Positions 26,492 through 34,843 of a stretch of 64,000 bases of DNA are shown in pieces. The position numbers and the translations under genes were made by a program. The notes beneath the pieces are model-generated. The model was given only the letters and a program-made list of their open reading frames with translations, had not been told where the DNA came from and did not search any database. The DNA is from Paenibacillus albicereus (GTDB taxonomy: Bacteria; Bacillota; Bacilli; Paenibacillales; Paenibacillaceae). The DNA lies in NCBI RefSeq assembly GCF_012676905.1, contig NZ_CP051428.1:1450001-1514000 (forward strand), given 5' to 3'. Position 1 is the stretch's first letter. Each line of letters begins with the position of its first letter.

Positions 26492-27877
26492 ATGAGTACG
26501 ATCTTGATCCGGGAAGGCTTCGTACTGACGATGAACGATGAACGCGAGCTGCTGGAGCCGGGATATGTGCTGGTCGAAGGCGACCGGATCGCGGAGGTGG
26601 GCAGCTGGCCGCCGGTGGAAGGGGAAGAGCGGCTGCTCGCGCGCGCCGACCGGATCGTAGAAGCGCGGGGGATGGCGGTCATCCCGGGCCTCATCAACAG
26701 CCACACGCATCTGTTCCAGACGTTCCTGCGCGGCGTATCGGACGAGTACCGGCTGTTCGACTGGCTGCGGCAGGTCATCTGGCCGGGCTCGCTGGCCATG
26801 GAGGAGGAGGATTTCTACCTGGCGGCGATGATCGGCTGCGTCGAGAACCTGAAGTCCGGCGCGACGACGGTGATGGACCATCATTACATCCACACGTTCG
26901 AAGGCAACACGGACGGGGTGCTGCGGGCGATGCGCGAGAGCGGTATCCGCGGCTATCTGGCCCGAGGCGGCGTCGACCTGAGCTACGAGGAACGGCTGCG
27001 CGAGGACGAAGAGACGATCTTCCGCCGCACGGACGAGGCTCTGGACCGCTGGGACGGCGAGGCGGGAGGCCGGCTGCGGATCGCGCTGGGACCGCTCAAC
27101 CTGTACGGCTGCTCGCGGGAATTCCTCGAGCGGGCCGCCCGCTTCAGCCGCGAGCGCGGCCTCATCGCCCACATCCATGTCGCGGAGACGAGCGGCCAGA
27201 TCGAGAACACGCTGGAGCGCTTCGGGCTGCGCAACCTGGAGCTGGTCGAGGCCGTCGGGCTGCTGGGGCCGTCCACGCAGGTCGTGCACGGCATCTGGCT
27301 CAGCGACCGGGAGCTGGAGCTCATCCGGGATGCGGGCGCCTCGGTCATCCATTGTCCGGTATCGAACATGTATCTCGCCTCCGGGGTGGCGCGCGTGCCG
27401 GAGATGCTGGAGTCCGGCATCAACGTCGCGCTCGGCACGGACGGCCCGGGCAGCAACAACTGCCAGGACAATCTGGAGGTGCTCAAGTTCGCCGCCTGCC
27501 TGCACAAGCTCGACCGGATGGACTCGACCTTGCTGCCGCCCATGCAGGTGCTGGAGCTCGGCACGCGCGGCGGAGCCAAGGCGCTCGGCCGCGACGGCGA
27601 TCTCGGACAGCTCGCGCCCGGCATGAAGGCAGACATCGCTGTCGTCGACCTGCAGAAAGCGCATATCGCGCCCTTGCACCGCGTCTCTTCTGCGCTCGTG
27701 TACAACGCCAACGGCAACGACGTGCATACGGTGCTCGTCGACGGACAGATCGTCGTCAACGGCGGCGCCTGCACGCTCGTGGACGAAGCGGAGATCATCC
27801 GCCGCGCCCAGAGCCGCGTCGATCGCTTGCGGAGCCGGCTGGCCGCGGCCTACCCGGCGTATGCCCAGCGGAGCTGA
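26492..27877 (+). CDS. metal-dependent amidohydrolase / nucleobase deaminase-like
   Basis: A 461-residue enzyme of the TRZ/ATZ/guanine deaminase-type amidohydrolase family. Metal ligands are visible in NSHTHLFQTF, HIHVAETSGQ, VHGIWLS and GTDGPGSNN. Close relatives deaminate guanine, 8-oxoguanine, S-adenosylhomocysteine, methylthioadenosine or triazines. Context (PucR regulator, nucleoside-type ABC importer, Rieske oxygenase) favours an aminopurine or modified nucleobase. GAGGTGGGG precedes the ATG. It is the first gene of the operon; the transporter starts 44 bases later. Confidence 0.85.
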   Translation: MSTILIREGFVLTMNDERELLEPGYVLVEGDRIAEVGSWPPVEGEERLLARADRIVEARGMAVIPGLINSHTHLFQTFLRGVSDEYRLFDWLRQVIWPGSLAMEEEDFYLAAMIGCVENLKSGATTVMDHHYIHTFEGNTDGVLRAMRESGIRGYLARGGVDLSYEERLREDEETIFRRTDEALDRWDGEAGGRLRIALGPLNLYGCSREFLERAARFSRERGLIAHIHVAETSGQIENTLERFGLRNLELVEAVGLLGPSTQVVHGIWLSDRELELIRDAGASVIHCPVSNMYLASGVARVPEMLESGINVALGTDGPGSNNCQDNLEVLKFAACLHKLDRMDSTLLPPMQVLELGTRGGAKALGRDGDLGQLAPGMKADIAVVDLQKAHIAPLHRVSSALVYNANGNDVHTVLVDGQIVVNGGACTLVDEAEIIRRAQSRVDRLRSRLAAAYPAYAQRS

Positions 27878-27921
27878 GGGCGGCGGGTCGGCGCCAAACC
27901 AACCGAAAGGAGGCACGATCC

Positions 27922-29061
27922 ATGGAGGCTGACGGATCGGTTCGCGAGAAAACGGTCAAGCTGCTCGTCGAAGCGCTGTTCCATGCCTTGGCGCTCACAG
28001 GAGCGCTGGCGGCCGGCGCCGCAGTCATGGCGGCGGCGGGCATCTCTCCCTGGGCCGCCTATCCCGCCCTGTGGGACGGGGCGGCCGGCAGCCTGGACAG
28101 CTTCAAGGAAACGCTCGTCAAGGCGACGCCGCTGCTGCTGACCGGACTGGCCTACAGCTTCGCCTACCGCTGCGGCCTGTTCAACATCGGCGCCGAAGGC
28201 CAGCTCTACGCCGGAGCGCTCGCCGGAACGGCCGCGGCGCTGCTGCTGCCGCCGCTGCCGGGCTGGCTGCACCTGCCGCTCGCATTGCTGTGCGGCATGG
28301 CAGGCGGGGCGCTGTGGGGCGGCATCGCCGGAGCGCTCAAGGCCGGACGGGGGGCCAGCGAGATCATCAGCACGATCATGCTCAATTATGTCGGCTTGTA
28401 TCTCGTGAGCTACATGGTGACGGGTCCGCTGCGGGATGCGGGCGGCTCGCTGCCGCAGTCGGCGGCGATCCCGCTCGCGGCGGAGCTGCCCAAGCTGCTC
28501 GGCTCACGGCTGCATGCCGGCGCGCTGATCGCGCTCGCGGCGGCAATCGTCGCGTATCTCGTGCTTCACCGCTCCACATGGGGCTACGAGATTCGTTCCG
28601 CAGGTTCCAACCGGCGCGCCGCCGAGGTCGCCGGCATGCCGGTGAAGCGCAACACGGTGCTCGTGCTGATGGCGAGCGGCGCCTTCGCCGGGCTGGCCGG
28701 CTGGATGGAGATCGGAGGCGTGCAGAACCGGCTGCTGCAGAACTTCTCGCCGGGCTTCGGCTATGACGGCATCGCCGTGGCGCTGCTCGGAGGCGCGCAT
28801 CCGCTCGGGAATATCCTGTCGGCGCTGCTGTTCGGCGGACTGCGCAGCGGCGCGAACGCCATGCAGCGCGCGACAGGCGCTTCGACCTCGCTCGTGTACG
28901 TCATCCAGGCGGTGCTCATCATCCTGATGCTCTGCAACCGCTACTGGCTGAACGGCGTGAAGCGGATGATCGTCGCGAGACTGCTCGGCGGACGGGAGGC
29001 GGGCCGAGCCGGACCCGCAGCCGCCATCGAGACGACGAAGCTGGGAGGGGAAGGAGCATGA
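27922..29061 (+). CDS. nucleoside-type ABC transporter permease (NupP/YufP-like)
   Basis: A 379-residue membrane protein with about ten hydrophobic segments, member of the branched-chain/ribose-type permease family (BPD_transp_2). GLFNIGAEGQLYAGALAGT, IISTIMLNYVGLYLVSY and GFGYDGIAVALLGG are hallmarks of the BMP-dependent nucleoside importers such as NupNOPQ and YufNOPQ. AAAGGAGG stands upstream of the ATG. It is translationally coupled to the second permease (ATGA overlap at 29058). Its N-terminus up to about residue 30 is more hydrophilic than usual. Confidence 0.9.
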   Translation: MEADGSVREKTVKLLVEALFHALALTGALAAGAAVMAAAGISPWAAYPALWDGAAGSLDSFKETLVKATPLLLTGLAYSFAYRCGLFNIGAEGQLYAGALAGTAAALLLPPLPGWLHLPLALLCGMAGGALWGGIAGALKAGRGASEIISTIMLNYVGLYLVSYMVTGPLRDAGGSLPQSAAIPLAAELPKLLGSRLHAGALIALAAAIVAYLVLHRSTWGYEIRSAGSNRRAAEVAGMPVKRNTVLVLMASGAFAGLAGWMEIGGVQNRLLQNFSPGFGYDGIAVALLGGAHPLGNILSALLFGGLRSGANAMQRATGASTSLVYVIQAVLIILMLCNRYWLNGVKRMIVARLLGGREAGRAGPAAAIETTKLGGEGA

Positions 29062-29993
29062 GCGCAGACGCATGGATCCACTACGCCGAAGCGGCGATCC
29101 GGCTGTCCGCGATCGTGCTGCTGGCGGCGCTCGGCGTGCTGTTCATGGCTCGCAGCGGCATCCTCAACATCGGCATGGAAGGCATGATGCTGATCGGCGC
29201 GCTGGCGGCCGTGCTCGGCTCGGCCGCCGGCGGCAGCGCCTGGACGGGACTGGCGGCGGCGGCCGCTGCCGGCTGCCTGATCGGCCTGCTGTTCGCCTTT
29301 CTCGTCGTCACGACCGGAGCCGACCAGGTCATCATCGGCACGGCGCTCAATCTGCTCGGCCTCGGCGTGACGACGGTATTCGGACGCTCGCTGCTCGGCA
29401 TGGGCACCGAGGCGCGGCAGGCCGTCAGCCTGCAGCCGCTGCCGATCCCGCTGCTGAGCGACCTGCCGGTCGTCGGACCGATGCTGTTCCAGCACAACCT
29501 GCTCACCTATCTCGCCTTCGCCCTGCTTCCCGTCGTCAGCCTCGTCCTGTACCGGACCGGCTGGGGCCTGAGCGTACGGGCGGTCGGCGAGCATCCGCTC
29601 GCGGCCGACACCCTCGGCGTGCGCGTGCACCGGATCCGCTACCAATGCTGCGCGATCGGAGGCGTGCTGGCCGGACTGGCGGGAGGCGCGCTGTCGATCG
29701 GGCTCCTCAACCAGTTCACGGAGAACATGGTGGCGGGCCGCGGATTCATCGCCTTGTCGGCCGTCATCTTCGGCCGCTGGACGCCGGGCGGCACGGCGGC
29801 GGGATCGCTGCTGTTCGGAGCCGCCGACGCCCTCCAGCTGCGCTTCCAGACGCTCGGCATCGAGATTCCGTACCAGTTCCTGCTGCTGTTCCCGTATGTG
29901 CTGACGATGCTGGCGCTCGCCTGGTTCTCCGGCCGGACGCGGGCGCCGGCGGCGACAGCCAAGCCGTACAAAAGCGCCGCCAACCGTGTCTGA
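29058..29993 (+). CDS. nucleoside-type ABC transporter permease (NupQ/YufQ-like)
   Basis: A 311-residue polytopic permease, partner of the preceding one. The motif MARSGILNIGMEGMMLIGAL and the GRGFIALSAVIFGRW block are typical of the second permease in BMP-type nucleoside importers. The start overlaps the upstream stop by 4 bases. The ATPase gene follows 36 bases after. Confidence 0.9.
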   Translation: MSADAWIHYAEAAIRLSAIVLLAALGVLFMARSGILNIGMEGMMLIGALAAVLGSAAGGSAWTGLAAAAAAGCLIGLLFAFLVVTTGADQVIIGTALNLLGLGVTTVFGRSLLGMGTEARQAVSLQPLPIPLLSDLPVVGPMLFQHNLLTYLAFALLPVVSLVLYRTGWGLSVRAVGEHPLAADTLGVRVHRIRYQCCAIGGVLAGLAGGALSIGLLNQFTENMVAGRGFIALSAVIFGRWTPGGTAAGSLLFGAADALQLRFQTLGIEIPYQFLLLFPYVLTMLALAWFSGRTRAPAATAKPYKSAANRV

Positions 29994-30029
29994 GACCGAA
30001 GCCAAGAGGTAGAAGGGAGGAGGATCGCC

Positions 30030-31553
30030 ATGCGGATAAGCGCAGGGGAAGAGATCGTGCTCGCCACGCGCGGGCTGACGAAGCGCTTCGGCTCGTTCAC
30101 GGCGAACGACGGATTGGACTTGGACTTTCGGCGCGGAGAGATCCATGCCATCCTCGGCGAGAACGGGGCGGGCAAAAGCACGCTGATGAACATGCTCTCC
30201 GGCCTGATCGAGCCCGACGGGGGAGAGATTCGGCTGAACGGAGCGTCCGTCCGCTTCGGCTCGCCGCGAGCGGCGATGAGAGCGGGCATCGGCATGGTGC
30301 ATCAGCACTTCATGCTCGTGCCGGCGCTGACGGCAGCGGAGAATGTCCTGATCGGGCTGAAGCAGGGGCGCGGACCGCTGCTGCGCAAGCGGCAGGCCTG
30401 CCGCGACATCGCGGAGCTGTCGGAGCGGTACGGCCTGCGGATCGACCCTGCGCGCAAGGTGCAGGAGCTGTCCGTCGGCCAGCAGCAGCGGGTGGAGATC
30501 GTCAAGACGCTGTATCGCGGAGCCGAGTTCATCATCCTCGACGAGCCGACGGCCGTGCTGACGCCGCTCGAGACGGAGGAGCTGATGGCGATCCTGCGCG
30601 GCTTGCGGGAGCAGGGCAAGACGATCGTCTTCATCAGCCACAAGCTGCAGGAGGTGATGGGCGTCTGCGACCGCGTGAGCGTGCTGCGGGCAGGGCGGCT
30701 CGTCGCGAGCCGGGACGTCTCCGCCACGAGCGCGGCGGAGCTGGCCTCGCTCATGGTCGGACGCGAGCTGAAGCCGGTATTGCCGCGAACGGCGGCGCGC
30801 GAGGGCAAGGTCCGGCTGGCGATGAGGGACGTGCATGCGGAGGCGCCGGGGGGCCAGAGCCTGCGCGGAGTTTCGCTGGAGCTGCGCGAAGGGGAGATTC
30901 TCGGCATCGCCGGCGTCGACGGCAACGGCCAGCGGGAGCTGTGCGAGGTGCTGCTCGGCCTGCTGCGGCGGACGGGCGGCCAGGTGGAGCTCGGAGGAGC
31001 CAGCCTGGAGCGGCCGAATCCGCGCCGGATGGCGGAGCTCGGGGTCGGCTATATTCCGGAGGACCGGCATCGGGAGGGGCTGTGCCTCGATCTGACGATC
31101 GGCGAGAGCCTGATCGCCAAATCTTATCGGAGCCGTCCGTTCAGCCGCTTCGGGCTGCTGCGGCCGAGGAAGGTGCGGGAAGCCGCCGAGCAGGCGGTGC
31201 ACTCGTTCCGAGTGCGTACGCCCGGCCTGGCTGCGCCGGTGCGCGCGCTCTCCGGGGGCAACCAGCAGAAGGTCGTGCTGGCGAGAGAGCTCATGCTGGA
31301 GCCGAGCCTGCTGCTGGCGATGCAGCCGACGCGCGGCATGGACGTCGGAGCCGCGGAGCAGGTGCACGCGCGGCTGCTCGCCGAGCGCGAGCGCGGCTGC
31401 GCCGTGCTGCTCCTGTCGACGGAGCTGGAGGAGGTGCGGGCGCTTTCCGACCGCATCGCCGTCCTGTTCAAGGGCAGGCTGGTCGGCGTCATGGCGCGCG
31501 GAGAGTTCGAGGCCGAGCGGATCGGCCTGTGGATGGCGGGGCTGGACGGGTGA
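30030..31553 (+). CDS. nucleoside-type ABC transporter ATPase (NupO/YufO-like)
   Basis: A 507-residue protein with two fused nucleotide-binding domains, as in sugar and nucleoside importers. The first domain has Walker A GENGAGKST, signature LSVGQQQRVEI and Walker B FIILDEPTAV. In the second domain the P-loop reads GIAGVDGNGQRELCEV (degenerate), the signature is LSGGNQQKVVLARE and the Walker B is altered to LLAMQPTRGMD. This asymmetry is normal in the family. GGGAGGAGGATCGCC precedes the ATG. It energises the two permeases upstream. Confidence 0.93.
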   Translation: MRISAGEEIVLATRGLTKRFGSFTANDGLDLDFRRGEIHAILGENGAGKSTLMNMLSGLIEPDGGEIRLNGASVRFGSPRAAMRAGIGMVHQHFMLVPALTAAENVLIGLKQGRGPLLRKRQACRDIAELSERYGLRIDPARKVQELSVGQQQRVEIVKTLYRGAEFIILDEPTAVLTPLETEELMAILRGLREQGKTIVFISHKLQEVMGVCDRVSVLRAGRLVASRDVSATSAAELASLMVGRELKPVLPRTAAREGKVRLAMRDVHAEAPGGQSLRGVSLELREGEILGIAGVDGNGQRELCEVLLGLLRRTGGQVELGGASLERPNPRRMAELGVGYIPEDRHREGLCLDLTIGESLIAKSYRSRPFSRFGLLRPRKVREAAEQAVHSFRVRTPGLAAPVRALSGGNQQKVVLARELMLEPSLLLAMQPTRGMDVGAAEQVHARLLAERERGCAVLLLSTELEEVRALSDRIAVLFKGRLVGVMARGEFEAERIGLWMAGLDG

Positions 31554-31608
31554 CGGATGGCGCTCGCGCGGCAGGTTCGGATTTATTTCTTTTGACAACG
31601 AGGGGGCG

Positions 31609-32676
31609 ATGGGAATGGACAAGAGGAAGATGGCGCATCGAACGATCAGCGGCTCGGGAGCGGCGGGAGGGCTGCGGCTGGCCGCGCTGCTGCTGGCGCT
31701 CGCTCTGGCGCTGGCGGGCTGCGGAGGCGGGGAGACGGCGAAAACGGGCGCATCGGCGCCGGAGGGCAACGACCCGGGCCGCTTGAAGGTCGCGCTGCTC
31801 GTTCCGGGAGCGGTGAACGACAACGGCTGGAACAGCGTCGCCTACAGCGGCTTGATGAAGATCAAGGACGAGCTTGGAGCGGAAACGCAGGTTTCGGAGA
31901 AGGTCGGTCAATCCGACATGGCCGAGTTCCTGCGCGGCTATGCGCAGGACGGCTTCGACGTCGTCATCGGGCATGGCTTCGAGTTCGCGGAGCCGATGAT
32001 GGACATCGCCAAGGACTTTCCGGATACGTGGTTCCTCGTGACGAGCTCCACCGCGGCGCAGGAGCCGAACGTCGCGTCGATCAGCATCAACAACCGCGAG
32101 CAGGGCTATCTGATGGGCACGGCCGCGGCGCTGCTGTCGCAGTCGGGCAAGGTCGCCGCCATCGGCGGCATGGACATCCCGCCGATCACCAATTCCGTGG
32201 CGGGCTTCAAGGAAGGCGCGGAGGCCGCCGTGCCGGGCATCGAGGTGTTGACGGCGATGACGGGAAGCGGCGAGGATATCGCCAAGGCGAAGGAGACGGC
32301 GATCTCCATGATCGAGAAAGGCGCCGACGTCGTCATGACGAACGCGAATGCGGCCGGCAACGGAGGCATCGAGGCGGCGAAGCAGGAGGGCGTGCTGGCG
32401 ATCGGCTCCAACGTGGATCTGAACCCGATCGCGCCGGATACGATCGCGGTCAGCGTCATCCAGGACTATCCGGCGGCGATGCTGTCCGTCGTCAAGGAGG
32501 TTCAGGAAGGCCGCATGAAGGCGGAGCCCAAGCTGCTCGGCGTGAAGGAAGGGGCGGTATATCTCAGTCCCTACCATGGCTTCGAGGCCAAGATTCCGCA
32601 GGAAGCGAAGGACCGGATCGAAGCGGTCGTCGCCTCGCTGCAAGACGGTTCCCTGCAGGTCAAGAACAGCGATTAG
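31609..32676 (+). CDS. BMP family substrate-binding lipoprotein (NupN/BmpA-like)
   Basis: A 355-residue extracytoplasmic binding protein. The signal peptide ends in lipobox LAGC with lipidation at Cys38, and the mature part (VALLVPGAVNDNGWNSVAY, GHGFEFAEPMMDIAKDFP, SSTAAQEPNVASI) is characteristic of the BMP family (PF02608) that binds purine nucleosides, for example guanosine in Bacillus subtilis and Treponema PnrA. The gene follows the ATPase, whereas in yufNOPQ the binding protein comes first. Start at 31609 or 31615. It delivers substrate to the upstream transporter. Confidence 0.93.
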   Translation: MGMDKRKMAHRTISGSGAAGGLRLAALLLALALALAGCGGGETAKTGASAPEGNDPGRLKVALLVPGAVNDNGWNSVAYSGLMKIKDELGAETQVSEKVGQSDMAEFLRGYAQDGFDVVIGHGFEFAEPMMDIAKDFPDTWFLVTSSTAAQEPNVASISINNREQGYLMGTAAALLSQSGKVAAIGGMDIPPITNSVAGFKEGAEAAVPGIEVLTAMTGSGEDIAKAKETAISMIEKGADVVMTNANAAGNGGIEAAKQEGVLAIGSNVDLNPIAPDTIAVSVIQDYPAAMLSVVKEVQEGRMKAEPKLLGVKEGAVYLSPYHGFEAKIPQEAKDRIEAVVASLQDGSLQVKNSD

Positions 32677-32689
32677 GAGGCGGAAGAAG

Positions 32690-33712
32690 ATGAGCATGAC
32701 GATTCCGAGCTACACCGATACGGTTCCACTCAAGGACGGCGTGCTGGAGCATGAATGGCATCCGGTCTGCTCGTCGGCGGAGCTGAAGGACAAGCCGCTG
32801 TCCGCCATCGTGCTCGGCGAGCGCGTCGCCGTCTATCGGACGTCGCGGGGCGTGCATGCGCTGCGCGACCTGTGCGTGCATCGCGGCGCGATGCTGTCCA
32901 AGGGCTGGGTGGAGGACGATCGCAACCTCGTCTGTCCGTATCACGGCTGGAAGTACGATACCGAAGGCAGCTGCGTGTGCATCCCGGCTCAAGGCAAGGA
33001 CGACCGCATCCCGCCCCGCGCCAAGGCGGTCAAGTATCGAACGCAGGAGAAGTACGGCATCGTCTGGGCGTGCATCGGCGAGCCGCGCGCCGAGCTGCCC
33101 GACCTGGAGGAATTCGAGCGACCGGAGTATCGCCCGCTCGTCTGCGGTCCGTACCGGGTGAACGCCGCCGGCACCCGGGTCATCGAGAACTTCACCGACT
33201 TCGCGCATCTGATGTACGTGCATGGGGGACTGCTCGGCCATCCCGACTATTCCGAGCTGCCGGACTTCGAGGTGCATCGCGAGGAGGGGCGCGTCTATAC
33301 AGGGGACGTGCCGATCTTTCAGCCGATCGCCCATTCGGGATCGGAGCATGCGGAGGGCACGACGTACGTCTACGTCAAGGAAGTGTTCCGTCCCTTAGCC
33401 GCCCGGCTGTCCAAGCGGGATGCCGCCACCGGCCAGACGCTGTGGATCATGCTGACGGTGCTGCCGATCTCGGAGAAGGAATGCCTCGTCTACATGCCGG
33501 TGTCGCGCAATTATGCCTTCGACGTCGCGGATCAGGCCTTCATCGACTTTCAAGATACCGTATTCGATCAGGACAAGTGGATCATCGAGACGCAGAAGCC
33601 GGAGCTGCTCCCGCTCGACCTCCAGGCCGAGCTGAACCACAAGGCCGACAAGCTTTCGGTCGCTTATCGCAAATGGCTCGCCGGCATGGGCGTCCGCACC
33701 TGCATGGCGTAG
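32690..33712 (+). CDS. Rieske non-heme iron oxygenase (oxygenase component)
   Basis: A 340-residue protein with an N-terminal Rieske [2Fe-2S] domain (CVHRG, then CPYHGW) and a C-terminal catalytic domain with the mononuclear iron motif (NFTDFAHLMYVHGG). It belongs to the vanillate/N-demethylase-type family (VanA, TsaM, the methylxanthine demethylases NdmA and NdmB), whose members are about 340-350 residues. RBS GGAGG precedes ATG 32690. It is co-transcribed, 13 bases after the BMP lipoprotein, with a purine-like deaminase and transporter. The expected reductase partner is not in the cluster. A purine N-demethylase or ring hydroxylase role is inference. Confidence 0.9.
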   Translation: MSMTIPSYTDTVPLKDGVLEHEWHPVCSSAELKDKPLSAIVLGERVAVYRTSRGVHALRDLCVHRGAMLSKGWVEDDRNLVCPYHGWKYDTEGSCVCIPAQGKDDRIPPRAKAVKYRTQEKYGIVWACIGEPRAELPDLEEFERPEYRPLVCGPYRVNAAGTRVIENFTDFAHLMYVHGGLLGHPDYSELPDFEVHREEGRVYTGDVPIFQPIAHSGSEHAEGTTYVYVKEVFRPLAARLSKRDAATGQTLWIMLTVLPISEKECLVYMPVSRNYAFDVADQAFIDFQDTVFDQDKWIIETQKPELLPLDLQAELNHKADKLSVAYRKWLAGMGVRTCMA

Positions 33713-33756
33713 CCTAGATCCAGCTTGCGGAATCCAAATGGCCCCGCAACCGCAGA

Positions 33757-33794
33757 CAGCCCTGCTTCCGGCGCATACGGCGGAAGCAGGGCTG
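33757..33794 (+). terminator. hairpin after the Rieske gene
   Basis: A perfect 14-bp inverted repeat (cagccctgcttccg / cggaagcagggctg) with a 10-base loop and no T run. It lies between the convergent Rieske and sspI genes and may block both strands. Confidence 0.6.
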
Positions 33795-33814
33795 CTTGGC
33801 GCGGATCCCAGGCG

Positions 33815-34027
33815 TCAGCCTTTGTGCAGATGCCCGTGCAGCTTGCCGACCAGCGACTGCTGCTCGGCGGCCGGGCTGTCCTTCCAGATCATCTCGAACA
33901 GCACACCGAGGCCCGGAAGGGCCTTTTCATCGCTGTCGATCGAATCCCGGATGATCTCGCCGAGCTCGCTTTCGGACTTGTCCTGCACGATCTGCGTGAT
34001 CGCCTCTCGCAGGTTGAATTGGCTCAT
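33815..34027 (-). CDS. sspI: small acid-soluble spore protein I
   Basis: A 70-residue protein: MSQFNLREAITQIVQDKSES at the N-terminus, then the core LPGLGVLFEMIWKDSPAAEQ, the SspI consensus. It is a minor spore-core DNA/ spore protein made under sigma-G in Bacillus. The ATG at 34027 is chosen because it gives the conserved N-terminus; a longer frame upstream lacks a site. As in Bacillus, it is beside ysgA/rlmP, here separated only by ktrA. It is the clearest sign that the organism forms endospores. Confidence 0.93.
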   Translation of the reverse strand: MSQFNLREAITQIVQDKSESELGEIIRDSIDSDEKALPGLGVLFEMIWKDSPAAEQQSLVGKLHGHLHKG

Positions 34028-34111
34028 CGCTTGCTCATTCCCCCTTGATGTCGGATCTCGGTTAGAATGCCCGCCGCCCGCCTCCCCCATTCGGAAAACG
34101 CCTGCCGTATG

Positions 34112-34120
34112 CTATAATGG
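34112..34120 (+). promoter_or_regulatory. extended -10 promoter of ktrA
   Basis: TG-c-TATAAT, a perfect extended -10, lies 39 bases before the ktrA start. The -35 region (TTCGGA at 34092-34097, 17 bases apart) is weak. Confidence 0.65.
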
Positions 34121-34159
34121 ATGCCATCAGAGCGGATTGGAAAGGCGGAGGGGTAAGGC

Positions 34160-34843
34160 ATGCGCAAAAAGCAGTTTGCCGTCATCGGCATGGGCCGCTT
34201 CGGCTCGAGCGTCGCCCAGGCGCTGTCGGAAATGGGCTTCGAGGTGCTCGCCATCGACAGCGACGAGGAACGCATCCAGGACATGGCGCCGATCGTCACC
34301 CATGCGGTGTCGGCCGATACGACCGACGAGGAGGCGCTGCGCGCCATCGGCATCCGCAACTTCGACGTCGTCGTCGTCGCCATCGGGGAAGACATCCAGG
34401 CGAGCATCCTGACAACGCTCATCCTCAAGGATCTCGGCGTGCCGAAGCTGATCGTCAAGGCGCAGAACGAGCTGCACGGCAAGGTGCTCGGCAAGATCGG
34501 CGCGGACCGCGTCATCTATCCCGAGCGGGACATGGGGCTCCGGGTCGCCCATCACCTGATCTCGCCGAGCGTGCTGGACTTCATCGAGCTGACGCCCGAG
34601 CACGGCATCATCGAGTTCGAGGCCCCGGGCGCGATGATCGGCCGCACGATCAAGCAGCTGGACATCCGGGCCAAGTACCAATGCAACGTGCTGGGCATCA
34701 AGGCCGGCGGCCACATGGACATCACCCCGATGCCGGACCAGGTCATCCGCTCCGGGGACGTGCTCGTCATCGTCGGCGCCAACAAGGACCTGCTGCGGCT
34801 CGAGGTCGAGTTCGACGTGCAGCGCGAGGTGAAGAGCCGGTGA
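34160..34843 (+). CDS. ktrA: KtrA/TrkA-type potassium channel regulator (RCK protein)
   Basis: A 227-residue cytosolic gating ring subunit. An RCK_N Rossmann domain (FAVIGMGRFGSSVAQALSEM) is followed by an RCK_C domain (residues about 135-220). KtrA/KtrC proteins bind ADP/ATP and c-di-AMP and control KtrB/KtrD potassium channels; no channel gene is in the window. RBS AAAGGCGGAGGGG precedes the ATG. The stop overlaps the start of the rlmP gene by 4 bases (GTGA), giving an odd couple of potassium control and rRNA methylation. Assignment to ktrA or ktrC cannot be made. Confidence 0.85.
   Translation: MRKKQFAVIGMGRFGSSVAQALSEMGFEVLAIDSDEERIQDMAPIVTHAVSADTTDEEALRAIGIRNFDVVVVAIGEDIQASILTTLILKDLGVPKLIVKAQNELHGKVLGKIGADRVIYPERDMGLRVAHHLISPSVLDFIELTPEHGIIEFEAPGAMIGRTIKQLDIRAKYQCNVLGIKAGGHMDITPMPDQVIRSGDVLVIVGANKDLLRLEVEFDVQREVKSR

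Noticed and set aside
28941-31823. A 960-codon open frame on the minus strand and a 904-codon frame on the plus strand (29072-31786)
   Set aside because: Both are out-of-frame shadows of the ABC transporter genes; the translations are Arg- and Ala-rich without motifs.
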